This document shows positions 28,733 to 36,808 of a stretch of DNA of 64,000 nucleotides, one piece after another (the stretch's first letter is position 1; each line of letters begins with the position of its first letter). Under the pieces are notes generated by a model. It ran no database searches. It was not told the DNA's origin and saw nothing but the letters and a program-made list of their open reading frames with translations. The DNA comes from Micromonospora parastrephiae (lineage in GTDB: Bacteria; Actinomycetota; Actinomycetes; Mycobacteriales; Micromonosporaceae). The translations under genes were made by a program, and so were the position numbers. The stretch spans positions 22,049 through 86,048 of the forward strand of contig NZ_JAEVHM010000005.1 of the NCBI RefSeq assembly GCF_016802865.1. Direction: 5' to 3'.

Positions 28733-29111
28733 GGGGTTCGGAGCGCTGCTCGTCAGGCCGGCGCCGCGACGCCTCGGGGCGACGGGTTTTCGTCCTACCC
28801 TCCCGCCTCCCCGGGGCGAAGCCGCCCGCCCGAGCGACGCGGGGCCACCGGGGGCACGCCGACAGCACTTGACCCGGTTAAGGAGCACCCCCGGACCGGG
28901 GGGATCATCGTCACCGGCGAGCGCCGCGGGACCGCGTGGACGTGCGGAGAGGCCCGGGGCCCGCCGCCGGGAACCGGGCGAACCAGCTCCCGGCTCCGGC
29001 ATGTCCATCCTGCCGCCCATAGCGGCAGACAGCCCGATTCCGACCCGCACCGCGGGTGGCCTACACCGGCCCACCACCCGGCGAGGCCCCGCGTCAACAG
29101 CTCTGAGGCCC
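28733..29111 (+). promoter_or_regulatory. Long GC-rich leader of the MFS exporter gene
   Basis: About 375 nt separate promoter 3 from the MFS start. The stretch holds strong inverted repeats such as CCCCCGGACCGGGGG (around 28889-28903) and several CCGGG/CCCGG blocks. The other genes under these dyads have short leaders or none. A regulated leader, for example attenuation that senses blocked ribosomes as seen for drug-efflux genes, is possible, but no leader peptide with a clear ribosome-binding site was found. Confidence 0.35.
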
Positions 29112-30404
29112 ATGACTACCACCCTGCCCTCGACCAGCGCACCGACGCCTACTGGCGGCTTCCACGGCTGGCGGATCGTCGGCTTCGCCGCTGTCGCGCT
29201 GGCGATGACCGCGCCCGGCCAGACCGTGGCGGTGTCGGCGTTCGTCGACCCCCTCATCGCCGACCTGGGAATCAGCCGCTCAGCGATCTCCACCGCGTAC
29301 CTCATCGGCACCCTGACCGGCGCGGCGGCGCTGCCTGCGGTCGGGCGACTGGTCGACCGCTATGGGGTGCGCCGGTGCATGTTGGTCATCGGCGTGGTCT
29401 TCGGCGCCGTGCTGGTGGCGCTGTCGGTGGTGTCGGGGATCGTCGGTCTCACCGCCGGGTTCGTGGGTATCCGGATGGCCGGGCAGGGCGCACTCGGGCT
29501 GGCCGCGACCACCGTCACCGCGCACTGGTTCCGGCGGCGGCGAGGTATCGCGCTGGGCGTCGTCTCCGCGGTCGGCGCGGCCGGGATCTCCCTGGCCCCG
29601 CTGCTGCTGGAGCGGTTGATCGCCGTTCATGGCTGGCGCACCGCCTGGCTGGTGGAAGGACTGGCCGTGTGGGCGGTCGTCATTCCGGTCGCGGTGTTCG
29701 GCATCCGCAACCGCCCCGAGGACGTCGGCCAGCGGGTTGACGGCGGCGATGGGGACGCCCGCTTCGACGGCGGCGCCCTGGCCGACCTCAGTCACCGCGT
29801 CGCGCTGCGCACACCGTACTTCTGGGTGCTGTCCGCCAGTGTCGCCACATCCGGAATGCTCACCACGGCCGTGGCCTTCCACCAGATCAGCCTGCTCACC
29901 GAACGCGGGCTCACGGCCGCTGCGGCGGCGGCGAACTTCTTGCCGCAGACCATCGCGGGGATCGCGGCGACGCTGCTGGTCGGCGCGCTGATCGACCGCA
30001 CCAGCCCTCGGGTGGTGCTGCCGGCCGCCATGGTCGGACTGACCGTCGCGCTCGCCTGGGCCACCCGGGCCGGGCCGGGATGGTCGGCGCTGGGGTTCGG
30101 TGTGGCGCTCGGCGCGGCCTCCAGCGCCATCCGTACCGTCGAGGCGGCCCTGACGCCACGGCTGTTCGGGCTCGGGCACCTGGGCGCCATCCGCGGGACG
30201 GTCACCGCGGTCAACGTCGGTTCCACCGCCTTCGGCCCCGTCCTGTTCGCCGTCGGCCATGACATCACCGGCAGCTACACCCAGGCCCTGCTCATCGGCT
30301 CGACCCTCCCCCTGGCCGTCGGTGTCGCAGCGATCCTCGCTCCCCTGCCCGGCTCCGAGCGGCGGTCGCGTCGCCGACGACCGCGTGACACCTTCCCGAA
30401 CTAG
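29112..30404 (+). CDS. MFS transporter, probable drug exporter
   Basis: A 430-residue major facilitator with about 12 helices. The A-like motif is GRLVDRYGVRRCMLV between helices 2 and 3, and a second copy, GALIDRTSPRVVLPA, follows helix 8, as usual for the two halves. A hydrophilic loop (GQRVDGGDGDARFDGGALAD) separates the halves. The type resembles monocarboxylate-like and drug-efflux MFS proteins; the substrate is unknown. The ATG at 29112 (MTTTLPST) starts just before the first helix, but an in-frame ATG at 29001 cannot be excluded. It is controlled through MerR-type dyad 3. Confidence 0.85.
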   Translation: MTTTLPSTSAPTPTGGFHGWRIVGFAAVALAMTAPGQTVAVSAFVDPLIADLGISRSAISTAYLIGTLTGAAALPAVGRLVDRYGVRRCMLVIGVVFGAVLVALSVVSGIVGLTAGFVGIRMAGQGALGLAATTVTAHWFRRRRGIALGVVSAVGAAGISLAPLLLERLIAVHGWRTAWLVEGLAVWAVVIPVAVFGIRNRPEDVGQRVDGGDGDARFDGGALADLSHRVALRTPYFWVLSASVATSGMLTTAVAFHQISLLTERGLTAAAAAANFLPQTIAGIAATLLVGALIDRTSPRVVLPAAMVGLTVALAWATRAGPGWSALGFGVALGAASSAIRTVEAALTPRLFGLGHLGAIRGTVTAVNVGSTAFGPVLFAVGHDITGSYTQALLIGSTLPLAVGVAAILAPLPGSERRSRRRRPRDTFPN

Positions 30405-30421
30405 GGGCCGCGGTTCGTAAA

Positions 30422-30439
30422 TACTCTTACGTTAGAGTA
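30422..30439 (+). promoter_or_regulatory. MerR-type operator/promoter 4 (before DUF2795-like gene)
   Basis: TACTCTTACGTTAGAGTA matches the consensus exactly, with -10 TAGGGA (30438-30443) or the adjacent GATAGT. A GTGCC...GGCAC inverted repeat follows in the short leader before AGGAGG and the GTG at 30488. Confidence 0.75.
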
Positions 30440-30487
30440 GGGATAGTGCCGCGGTCCGCGTGGCACGACAGAAGGCAGGAGGAACCG

Positions 30488-30757
30488 GTGCACGACGTGA
30501 CCCGCATCGAACTTCTCGACCACGTCCGAACAGCCTTCGACGATGGTCCCGCCAGCCGCGACGCGTTGCTGGCCGCGGCTGCGGCCAGCAACGCGCGGCC
30601 CGAGGTCATCGCCCTGCTGAACCGCCTGCCCGAGCGCGACTTCCGCCAGGTACGCGACCTGTGGGAGGAGATGGCCGAGCCGACGTACCGGTCGGCGCCT
30701 GAGACGGGCGACATCCACCACGCCGCCGGAAGTGGGCGTGGCCACAGGCCGGTCTAG
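30488..30757 (+). CDS. DUF2795-like small protein
   Basis: An 89-residue protein starting at GTG 30488, behind a strong AGGAGG. The segment SRDALLAAAAASNARPEVIA followed by LLNRLPERDFRQVRDL has the helix-helix pattern and LPxRxF motif of DUF2795 proteins, small helical proteins of unknown function. The C-terminal 20 residues are polar. It is the first gene after dyad 4 and lies 16 nt before the ADPRH-like gene, so the two are co-transcribed. Confidence 0.6.
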   Translation: MHDVTRIELLDHVRTAFDDGPASRDALLAAAAASNARPEVIALLNRLPERDFRQVRDLWEEMAEPTYRSAPETGDIHHAAGSGRGHRPV

Positions 30758-30773
30758 CAGGACGGGGCGATCC

Positions 30774-31654
30774 ATGCACGACCCACGGTTGACGAGCCTT
30801 GGCGATACGGCGGGTTCTCTGGCAGGCAGCCTCGGTCGCGCCGCCCTGCTCGCCGCCGCCGCTGCGGAGGCCACCTCTGCCCGCCTGCAGGAGCGAGGCG
30901 CACCAACCGCCGCGGAGATCACCGCGGCGCTGCGCAGGCACGACGGCAGCGCCCCACCCGGACCGCACATCGCCTCGGCGATGACGCTCGCCCGCCGCCT
31001 GTCCGGCTCGGCCGGCACGGTCGACGTGGACGCACTGACGGCCGGCCTGCAGACGGCGGGCCCGGTCGCCCGCGCTGCCGTCCACGTGGCCGACGGCACC
31101 ATCGCGGATGGCTCGGTCGGGCCGGCGGCCTGGATCTGGCCGGTGGGACTGCTCACCGCCCTGCCGCTGGAAGAGGTGGCGGCCCTGGCCGGTGAGATCG
31201 CCGTACGGTGCACGACCGTTGCGCTCAGTCAGGACACGGCCGTCGCCCACGCCGTCGCCACCGCGCTGGCGGCGCGCCGCATGGACATTGAGCCGGACGT
31301 GTTCGTCGACGCCGTCGCCGCCCACACCGTCACACCGCCGCTGCGGGAGGCAATGCGGGTGACGAAGATGCTGTTGCGCGCCCGCGCCGAGCCAGAGTTC
31401 GTCGCCGCCCAGTTCCCGACCCGCGGCCGTTCCCCCCGGCGGTGTCTCGCCTCGGCGCTGACGGCTTTCTGCTGCATCCGCGCGATCCGGTGGCGGCGGT
31501 CCGCACGAGCCTGGCCCAAGCGGGTGCCGTCAGCGACGTGGCGGTGATGGCCGCCGCCCTGGTCGGCGCACACACCGGTGAGCGGGCCCTGCCTGCGGCC
31601 TGGCGGTCGCCAGCCGCCCGGGGCCGGCTCCCGCGGTGGCCGACTCCAGCCTGA
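30774..31654 (+). pseudogene. ADP-ribosylglycohydrolase-like protein A, frameshifted, catalytic residues lost
   Basis: A paralogue of the intact ADPRH at 32760. Recognisable parts are GPAAWIWPVGLLTALPLEEV with ALAGEIAVRCTTVALSQDTA (matching the central GNGAAMRVAP region) and, in a second frame, FLLHPRDPVAAVRTSLAQAG then AVSDVAVMAAALVGAHTG. The frame changes at a run of six C (about 31431-31436). The N-terminal TDDT metal motif is absent and the C-terminal GGDTDT motif reads AVSDVA, so even in one frame it could not bind the two Mg ions of ADPRH enzymes. It may be a pseudoenzyme or a dead gene. Confidence 0.6.
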
Positions 31655-31799
31655 CCACTGCCACGCCGAGCGAGCGCACTTGGCGGAGGCGACCGCAGTG
31701 CCTTCGAAGCGGATCCTCGTGGCCCTAGACGGCACGGTCTTCGACCTGCGAGCTGGACGCGCCGAGATCACCGGCACGATCGTCCCGTTGACTGAACTA

Positions 31800-31871
31800 C
31801 TAGCCGTCCCCGTAGTAGCGGATCGTGCGGATGCTCAGCCCCATGCGTTCGGCAGCCTCGCCAATCTGCAT
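31800..31871 (-). pseudogene. MerR-family regulator N-terminal fragment (copy 3)
   Basis: The minus strand reads MQIGEAAERMGLSIRTIRYY then GDG and a stop. This is nearly identical to the HTH start of the two full MerR genes in the window (MQIGEAADRVGLSIRTIRHY and MQIGEVAERAGLSLRTIRYY). The wing and the dimerisation helix are gone. It shows that the MerR gene was duplicated within this cluster and one copy broken. Confidence 0.65.
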
Positions 31872-31911
31872 GCGCCTCAGCCCAACGGCTCCTGCGCGGC
31901 TGCTGGCTCGG

Positions 31912-32322
31912 TTACTGCGGCCGAGATCGCTGTGGCACGTCGTTATAGCGAGCGGTCAGCACTTCAAGCATGTGCTTGTCCGGGCCCAAAAAATACAGTC
32001 GTCGGCCGGTCCCGTCACGATTGACCTCACCGACCTCGGAAGGCCGCTTCCCGGGCGGGTCGGCTGTGTACGGCGTACCGTCGCTGTCGAAGCGGGACTT
32101 GATGCGGTCGAAAAGTTCGTCGCTTACCAGGAAGGCGTAGTGCTGGGGCTGCACCTCGACCGGCGGGGCCGCGAAGTTGATGACAACCGAATCATCGAGT
32201 TGCACCGACTGAAAGAAGCCGTTCTCCCAGGGTTCGCGCAGTTCGAGCAGGCCCGTGAAGTAGCGGGCGGCAACGTCGCGATCAGACACTGGGATGATCA
32301 TATGATGCAGTGACGCGGGCAT
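31912..32322 (-). CDS. VOC-family (glyoxalase/bleomycin-resistance fold) protein
   Basis: A 136-residue protein with the VOC beta-alpha-beta-beta-beta repeat: LHHMIIPVSDRDVAARYFTG at the start, HYAFLVSDELFDRIKSRFDS in the middle and RRLYFLGPDKHMLEVLTARY near the end. Metal-ligand-like His and Glu occur in LHHMII and HMLEVLT. The family includes drug-binding resistance proteins, dioxygenases and glyoxalases; which applies is not clear. The ATG at 32322 has GGAACG just upstream. It is oriented against its ADPRH neighbours and has its own 14-bp palindrome rather than the MerR dyad. Confidence 0.8.
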   Translation of the reverse strand: MPASLHHMIIPVSDRDVAARYFTGLLELREPWENGFFQSVQLDDSVVINFAAPPVEVQPQHYAFLVSDELFDRIKSRFDSDGTPYTADPPGKRPSEVGEVNRDGTGRRLYFLGPDKHMLEVLTARYNDVPQRSRPQ

Positions 32323-32404
32323 AGTCGTTCCTTGATGTTGTGTCACCTCCATCACCACAACGTCGTTGCGGCCAGACGCGATGACACCTCGCGACGAGGA
32401 TAAA

Positions 32405-32418
32405 CCGGATGCATCCGG
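32405..32418 (-). promoter_or_regulatory. 14-bp palindrome upstream of the VOC gene
   Basis: CCGGATGCATCCGG is a perfect palindrome 83 nt upstream of the VOC start. On the minus strand it is followed at once by TTTATCCT, which contains a -10-like TATCCT, so a repressor bound here would block the promoter. It bears no likeness to the MerR dyads. Confidence 0.4.
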
Positions 32419-32704
32419 CACCTCAAGCATGCCGCCCACCCATCAGCCGCTTAACCAACCTTCCTGGGGAGTACAGCTAGCGCAGCGAAGCCGACGAGGT
32501 CGGCCCGCTCACCGCCGACGCCCCACCCCAGGCGGTGCGGGACGGCAACGCCGACGTCCACGAGCTTGAACAGCGGATGCGCCGGGTCGTGGGCGACGGA
32601 TCGACCGGACCCACCGGCGGTGACCGCTGGTCCCGTCTGTCGTGGTGACGGTATAAGCACGTGGTCCGAGCGGCGATCCGCAGCTCCCAGGCCATTGAAT
32701 ACTC

Positions 32705-32722
32705 TACCCTCGCGTTAGAGTA
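32705..32722 (+). promoter_or_regulatory. MerR-type operator/promoter 5 (before intact ADPRH)
   Basis: TACCCTCGCGTTAGAGTA is the dyad, with -10 TAAAGT (32721-32726) starting at its final TA. A possible -35 TTGAAT (32695-32700) stands 20 nt before the -10, a long spacer typical of MerR-activated promoters. The ADPRH ATG follows at 32760. The 240 nt upstream, from 32440, show no gene, only short frames. Confidence 0.7.
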
Positions 32723-32759
32723 AAGTCCGTCGGGAGTGATCACGGGAGACGGTTAACCG

Positions 32760-33731
32760 ATGCTCAGGACAGAATTGAGCTGGTCACACCGGGTACGCGG
32801 GGCCATGGTGCTGGCGGCCTGCGGCGACGCCCTGGGCGCACCTTTCGAGGGCCGTGAACCGGCGGATCCGGCTGAGATCGACGACTGGATGCACCGCTCG
32901 ACCCAGCTGATGCGATTCACCGACGACACCGCCTGCACTCTCGTCCTGGCCGACCATCTGACCCGACGCCGGGGCATCGTGAACGAGGACGAGCTTGCCG
33001 ACGAACTCGCCCGCGAGTGGACGCGCGAACCTGGCCGCGGCTACGGCCAGGGTGCGGCCCAACTGTTCGCCGATATCGCCCGCGGCGCCGCGTGGCGGCA
33101 GGCGGCCGCGGACATGTTCGACGGACATGGCTCGCTCGGAAATGGTGCGGCGATGCGCGTCGCCCCGGTCGGCCTGTTACCCGGTCTGGCCCTGGGCGCC
33201 GTGGCCGGACGCGCGCGCCGGACCGCGATGGTCAGCCACCAGCACCCCCAGGCGTTGGACGGGGCGGCGGCACAGGCAGTCGCGACCGCCCTGGCCGCAC
33301 TGTCGATCCAGGACACCCCGCTGGACGCCGACCGGATGGTCGCGGCGATCTGTCAGCACGTGCACACCGCCGAGTTCCGCGCCGCGCTGCGGAAACTGCC
33401 CGCACTCGTCGCCCGAGCCGCCAGCGGTGCCGACGTGGCCGGCGAGGTCGGCAACGGTGTTGCCGCGGTCCAGGCTGTGCCCGCCGCGCTGGCCGCGTTC
33501 CTGCGCCATCCTGATGACGTCCCTGCGGCGATCGGCTTCGCTATTGGTATGGGCGGCGACACTGACACCATCGCCTCGATGACCGGCGCGCTGTGTGGCG
33601 CCCGCCGGGCGGAGAAGGACCTCCCCGTCATGTGGGGCCTTCGACTGGAGGGTGCGTCGCGCGTTTGGACAGCGGCCAGTGCGCTGGCCCGGCTCGGCAG
33701 GCCGGGAGCCGGGGCGCAGCCGCCCGGATGA
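32760..33731 (+). CDS. ADP-ribosylglycohydrolase family protein B, catalytically complete
   Basis: A 323-residue ADPRH/DraG-type hydrolase that removes ADP-ribose from proteins, nucleic acids or small molecules. All family motifs are present: GDALGAPFEG (22-31), the metal-binding TDDT (54-57, in MRFTDDTACTLVLADHL), GNGAAMRVAPVGLLPG, and the second metal site GGDTDTIASM (265-274, D267 and D269). It has no signal peptide, so it is cytoplasmic. It is the only one of four paralogues here with an intact active site. Transcribed from dyad 5. Confidence 0.9.
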   Translation: MLRTELSWSHRVRGAMVLAACGDALGAPFEGREPADPAEIDDWMHRSTQLMRFTDDTACTLVLADHLTRRRGIVNEDELADELAREWTREPGRGYGQGAAQLFADIARGAAWRQAAADMFDGHGSLGNGAAMRVAPVGLLPGLALGAVAGRARRTAMVSHQHPQALDGAAAQAVATALAALSIQDTPLDADRMVAAICQHVHTAEFRAALRKLPALVARAASGADVAGEVGNGVAAVQAVPAALAAFLRHPDDVPAAIGFAIGMGGDTDTIASMTGALCGARRAEKDLPVMWGLRLEGASRVWTAASALARLGRPGAGAQPPG

Positions 33732-33839
33732 ACCGGCGCAAGGATTACCCCCTACCGCCCCCGGCGCCGCAGACAGGCAGGTCCCGCGCCGCGACGGCTC
33801 ACCACACCCGGCAGTCCAGCCAGGCAGCATCGCGCGGGC

Positions 33840-34031
33840 TTCCTCATTGAGTGGGCCAATTTCCGAAACGCCGACCCGGTCACCTTCGGCGAGCTGGTCG
33901 GCGGCCCCAAGGTCGTCGACGGGCGCACCTGCCGCGACCCGGCACGGTGGGCCCGGGCGGGCTGGGGGCACCGGGGCAAGGGTCGCCCGGAGCCGGCACC
34001 CCGACACTTCTTGGAGAGCGACAACCGATGA
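33840..34031 (+). pseudogene. UDP-glucose 6-dehydrogenase C-terminal remnant
   Basis: The frame reads FLIEWANFRNADPVTFGELV then VVDGRTCRDPARWARAGWGH, which matches the end of nucleotide-sugar dehydrogenases (TEWxEFRxLDP ... VVDGRNxLDPxxxxxAGxxYxGxGR). About 60 codons remain and the rest of the gene is absent. A 40-codon frame at 33728-33850 just before it has no recognisable content. The remnant's stop overlaps the start of the next ADPRH-like gene. Confidence 0.65.
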
Positions 34032-34930
34032 CTGCGCTGTCCAGCAATCCGACCGCTGCCTGGCAGAGGTGGCGACACCGCGTCGGCGGCTGCCTACTCA
34101 TGATCGCGTGCGCCGAAGGTTTGCACCGCGGGATGCCCGCCTCCGTCTCGGTGGAGGACACCGACCAGGTCATGCCGTCACCCACTCGGGAACTTGAGTA
34201 CGGTCCGGTCACCGAGCACACGCTCAGCCTCGCGGTGCATCTCATTCGCCGTTCGACCTACCCGGTGACGCGCCCCCTCCTGATCGGCCGGCGCCCGTCG
34301 CACCGGATCGATGCGCTGCACCTGGACGACCTTGACGTCACCGGCTTCACGACGCCGGGCGCCGCGGCGGCGTGGATCAGTCCACTGGGCCTCTTGCCGC
34401 GCCTTCCGCTGTCCGAGGTGGCCGAGGCCGCCCGCCGCACCGCTGCCCGATGCGGCGCCGACCATACCGCTCAGGACATCGCCGCCGCGCAGGCCGTTGC
34501 CGTGGCCGTGGCGGCTCTGCAGGAACCCGGCCGGCCGCCGCACGTCGACCACCTCATCGCGACGATCGCCGCGCACACCGACACCGTGCCGCTGCGCAGA
34601 GCGCTACAGACGGTACGGGCGCTGGTCGGTCGGCCCCTCAATTCAGAGGATAGCGTTGCCGAGATGGCCGGCGAGCCAGCTGTCACGGCCTTCGCGGTAG
34701 CTCTGCGCCTCTACCTGACCTGCTACCGAGAGCCTCACCCAGCGTTGCGTCGAGCGACGCTCGCACCCGCGTCGGACGCGACCGTCATGACGGCAGCGCT
34801 GCTCGGGGCGCACGGCGGAGACGACCTGGTGCCGGCCGAATGGGGCGCGCGCCTGCGTTCCTCGCTGCGCGTGTGGAGTGTTGCCGGCGAGCTTGCCGAA
34901 CTGGTGACCCACGCCGCACCGCAACGATGA
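34028..34930 (+). CDS. ADP-ribosylglycohydrolase-like protein C, probable pseudoenzyme
   Basis: A 300-residue intact frame with the ADPRH fold pattern: AAWISPLGLLPRLPLSEVAE with AARRTAARCGADHTAQDIAA in the centre and SDATVMTAALLGAHGGDDLV near the end. The metal-binding signatures are altered. TDDT becomes VTEHT, and GGDTDTIAS becomes ASDATVMTA, so most Mg ligands are missing and hydrolase activity is unlikely. It could bind ADP-ribose or a partner without cleavage. The ATG at 34028 lies after GGAGAGCGAC. No dyad precedes it directly, so it probably depends on readthrough from dyad 5. Confidence 0.7.
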   Translation: MTALSSNPTAAWQRWRHRVGGCLLMIACAEGLHRGMPASVSVEDTDQVMPSPTRELEYGPVTEHTLSLAVHLIRRSTYPVTRPLLIGRRPSHRIDALHLDDLDVTGFTTPGAAAAWISPLGLLPRLPLSEVAEAARRTAARCGADHTAQDIAAAQAVAVAVAALQEPGRPPHVDHLIATIAAHTDTVPLRRALQTVRALVGRPLNSEDSVAEMAGEPAVTAFAVALRLYLTCYREPHPALRRATLAPASDATVMTAALLGAHGGDDLVPAEWGARLRSSLRVWSVAGELAELVTHAAPQR

Positions 34931-34997
34931 CCCCCAGCCGCCGAGGTGCACCGGCATGCCGGTGTCGGGCCCAGTGCCGCCCGGCCGCGTGCAACGG

Positions 34998-35186
34998 CTA
35001 GACGTGTTCGATGCGCTCGACCCGGTGCACGTCCTCCCACCGCAGCGCGGACACTTCGCGCCAGTGGGTGGTGCAGGCAGTGCCGGTGCGGCGCTCGAAG
35101 GTCATGATCCGTCGATCGTGACGACACCGGTCGGCGGCGACCGTCAGCAGGGTGCCGTCAGTCAGCCACACGAAGAACTGCGTCAT
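34998..35186 (-). CDS. Small conserved-looking protein under MerR-type control
   Basis: A 62-residue protein (MTQFFVWLTDGTLLTVAADR then RRTGTACTTHWREVSALRWE) with alternating beta-type hydrophobicity, one tryptophan-rich end and no membrane segment. AGGGAGG lies before the ATG at 35186. It is transcribed away from the fourth ADPRH-like gene, from dyad 6. The family is not recognised. Its presence in the regulon is the main clue to its role. Confidence 0.6.
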   Translation of the reverse strand: MTQFFVWLTDGTLLTVAADRCRHDRRIMTFERRTGTACTTHWREVSALRWEDVHRVERIEHV

Positions 35187-35233
35187 GACACCTCCCTGGC
35201 CTGCGGACCGTTGTCCGCCCGACACGCCGAATC

Positions 35234-35251
35234 TACTCTGACGTTAGCGTT
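35234..35251 (-). promoter_or_regulatory. MerR-type operator/promoter 6 (before small protein)
   Basis: On the minus strand AACGCTAACGTCAGAGTA is a slightly imperfect dyad, and its last TA opens the -10 box TAGATT. It lies 27 nt from dyad 7 and back to back with it, so the divergent promoters could be controlled together. Confidence 0.65.
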
Positions 35252-35277
35252 ACCGAAAGGGCGACCCTCCACCGCTG

Positions 35278-35295
35278 CACCCTTACGTTAGGGTA
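35278..35295 (+). promoter_or_regulatory. MerR-type operator/promoter 7 (before ADPRH-like protein D)
   Basis: CACCCTTACGTTAGGGTA is the dyad, with -10 TAGAGT (35294-35299). The ATG of the ADPRH-like gene is at 35307, 7 nt past the -10, which implies a leaderless transcript. Confidence 0.7.
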
Positions 35296-35306
35296 GAGTG
35301 CGAGTG

Positions 35307-36166
35307 ATGGTATTCATCGACCAACCCTTGGCGCGGCTACGCGATCGCAGCCGTGGCTGCCTGGTCGCGGCCTTCACCGCCCCGGGCAAACACCCGCCGC
35401 GCGCCTGCCCACCACGTGGCCCACCGGGCCGCTCGACCAGCCCGCCGCACGGGTCGTCGCGCACGCACGACACCTCGTAGCCCACGCCGACGCCTGCCCA
35501 GAACCGCCGGGCTACATCGAGGACCTGATGGCCGCGATGACCGTCACATGGGGTTGCACCGACGGCCAGGCGACACGGCATCCGGTCGATGACGGCGTCC
35601 ACCTGCTGTGCGCCGTCCCCGCCGGGCTGCTACCGGTACCGCTGAACGACCTCGGCCGGCGCGCCCGTTTGGTCAGCGCGGTGCTGCGAGGGGACCCACC
35701 CGCGCAGCAGGCCAGCGTGGCCGTGGCCTACGCGGTGGCGCTGGCGTACCGCGCCCAGAACACTCAGAACATCGACCGTCTCGACTTCTGCTACCGCCTC
35801 GCGCAGCTGGGCGGCGACGGCGTTCTCGCCGACCGCCTGGCGCGGGTTGCCGCCCTTGGCCAGCACAGCGCCGCGGAGGCCACCGTCCACCTCTCGCCCG
35901 ACACCAGCGACCGTTGCCGCATCAGCGTCGCCACGGCCGCATTCCTGCGCCACCCGGCAGGGCCCGCCGCGGCGGCCGCCTTCGCCGCCGCCGTCGCCGA
36001 CCCGGCCAGCGCGCGCATCGCCGCAGCCTTGGCCGGCGCCTACAGCGGAACCACCGCTCTCCCCCACGGTTGGCTGCGCGACACCACCCGCACCTCGATA
36101 GTCAGCGACGCCGCCGACGAGTTGGCCGCGCTCGCGTCCCGGCGGCAGTCGCTGCGCACGGGGTGA
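35307..36166 (+). pseudogene. ADP-ribosylglycohydrolase-like protein D, frameshifted, catalytic residues lost
   Basis: The fourth ADPRH paralogue. The first 27 codons (MVFIDQPLARLRDRSRGCLV then AAFTAPG) must shift frame near 35385 to reach TPAARLPTTWPTGPLDQPAA and the rest (VHLLCAVPAGLLPVPLNDLG, later ASARIAAALAGAYSG). Neither the TDDT nor the GGDTDT metal motif survives; the second reads PASARIA. Even with the frame restored it would be an inactive fold. Transcribed from dyad 7 without a leader. Confidence 0.6.
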
Positions 36167-36218
36167 CCCAGCCCTGGGCTGACTGCCCGTGTTGAACCGG
36201 CGTCATCCCAAGCACGCC

Positions 36219-36773
36219 ATGAGGAGCGCGTTGGACATCCAGGAGCTGAGCGAGTGCTGGTATCGCGGCGCGGTCGGCCTTACGGGCCGTACCCCGGAGA
36301 GCCTGCAGCAGGTGGCCCTGCACGGCACTGATTCGATCGTGGTGCTGCTCGGGCTGCTGTTCCTCGCGTGCATGTGGTGCCACCGCACCCGCCCCTGGCC
36401 GCAACGCGCCCTGCTCGTCACGACGCCGGTCGCGGTGTGTCTCGCCTACGCCGTCAGTGGGATGATGAAAGCACTGGTGGCCGCCGAGCGTCGCCCCTGC
36501 CGGGTCGTCACCGACGTTTTCATCCTCGCCGAGCGATGCCCGGAGCCGGGTGACCGGTCCTTTCCCAGCAATCACGCCACGATGGCCGCCGCCCTGGCGA
36601 CGGCGATCGTCCTGCTCGTCCCGAGGATGACTGTCGTGGCGGTAACGCTGGCAGCGCTTGCGGCCCTGTCCAGGGCCGTCGTGAGGGTGCACTCGGACTC
36701 GGGACCCCGGCGCGTTCCGGGCACCACGCCTGCGACACACCCAACGGGCGCTCACGCCCGGCATTCCCGGTGA
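36219..36773 (+). CDS. PAP2-type phosphatase, C-terminally altered
   Basis: A 184-residue membrane protein of the type 2 phosphatidic acid phosphatase group, which dephosphorylates lipid phosphates at the membrane. Motif 1 is KALVAAERRPCR and motif 2 is PGDRSFPSNHATMAAALA (PSxH). Motif 3 starts as SRAVVRVH but then breaks into SDSGPRRVPG, whereas the family has HYPxDVxxG and one or two more helices. The end looks truncated or frameshifted, so activity is doubtful. The ATG at 36219 (MRSALDIQ) is chosen; a GTG at 36189 is possible. Confidence 0.75.
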   Translation: MRSALDIQELSECWYRGAVGLTGRTPESLQQVALHGTDSIVVLLGLLFLACMWCHRTRPWPQRALLVTTPVAVCLAYAVSGMMKALVAAERRPCRVVTDVFILAERCPEPGDRSFPSNHATMAAALATAIVLLVPRMTVVAVTLAALAALSRAVVRVHSDSGPRRVPGTTPATHPTGAHARHSR

Positions 36774-36808
36774 CACCTCCGGTGATGATCATCACGAATG
36801 CGGAACTC

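Noticed and set aside
29280..30260. 326-codon minus-strand frame opposite the MFS gene
   Set aside because: Shadow of a clear 12-helix transporter; composition is D/G/R/Q-rich without motifs.
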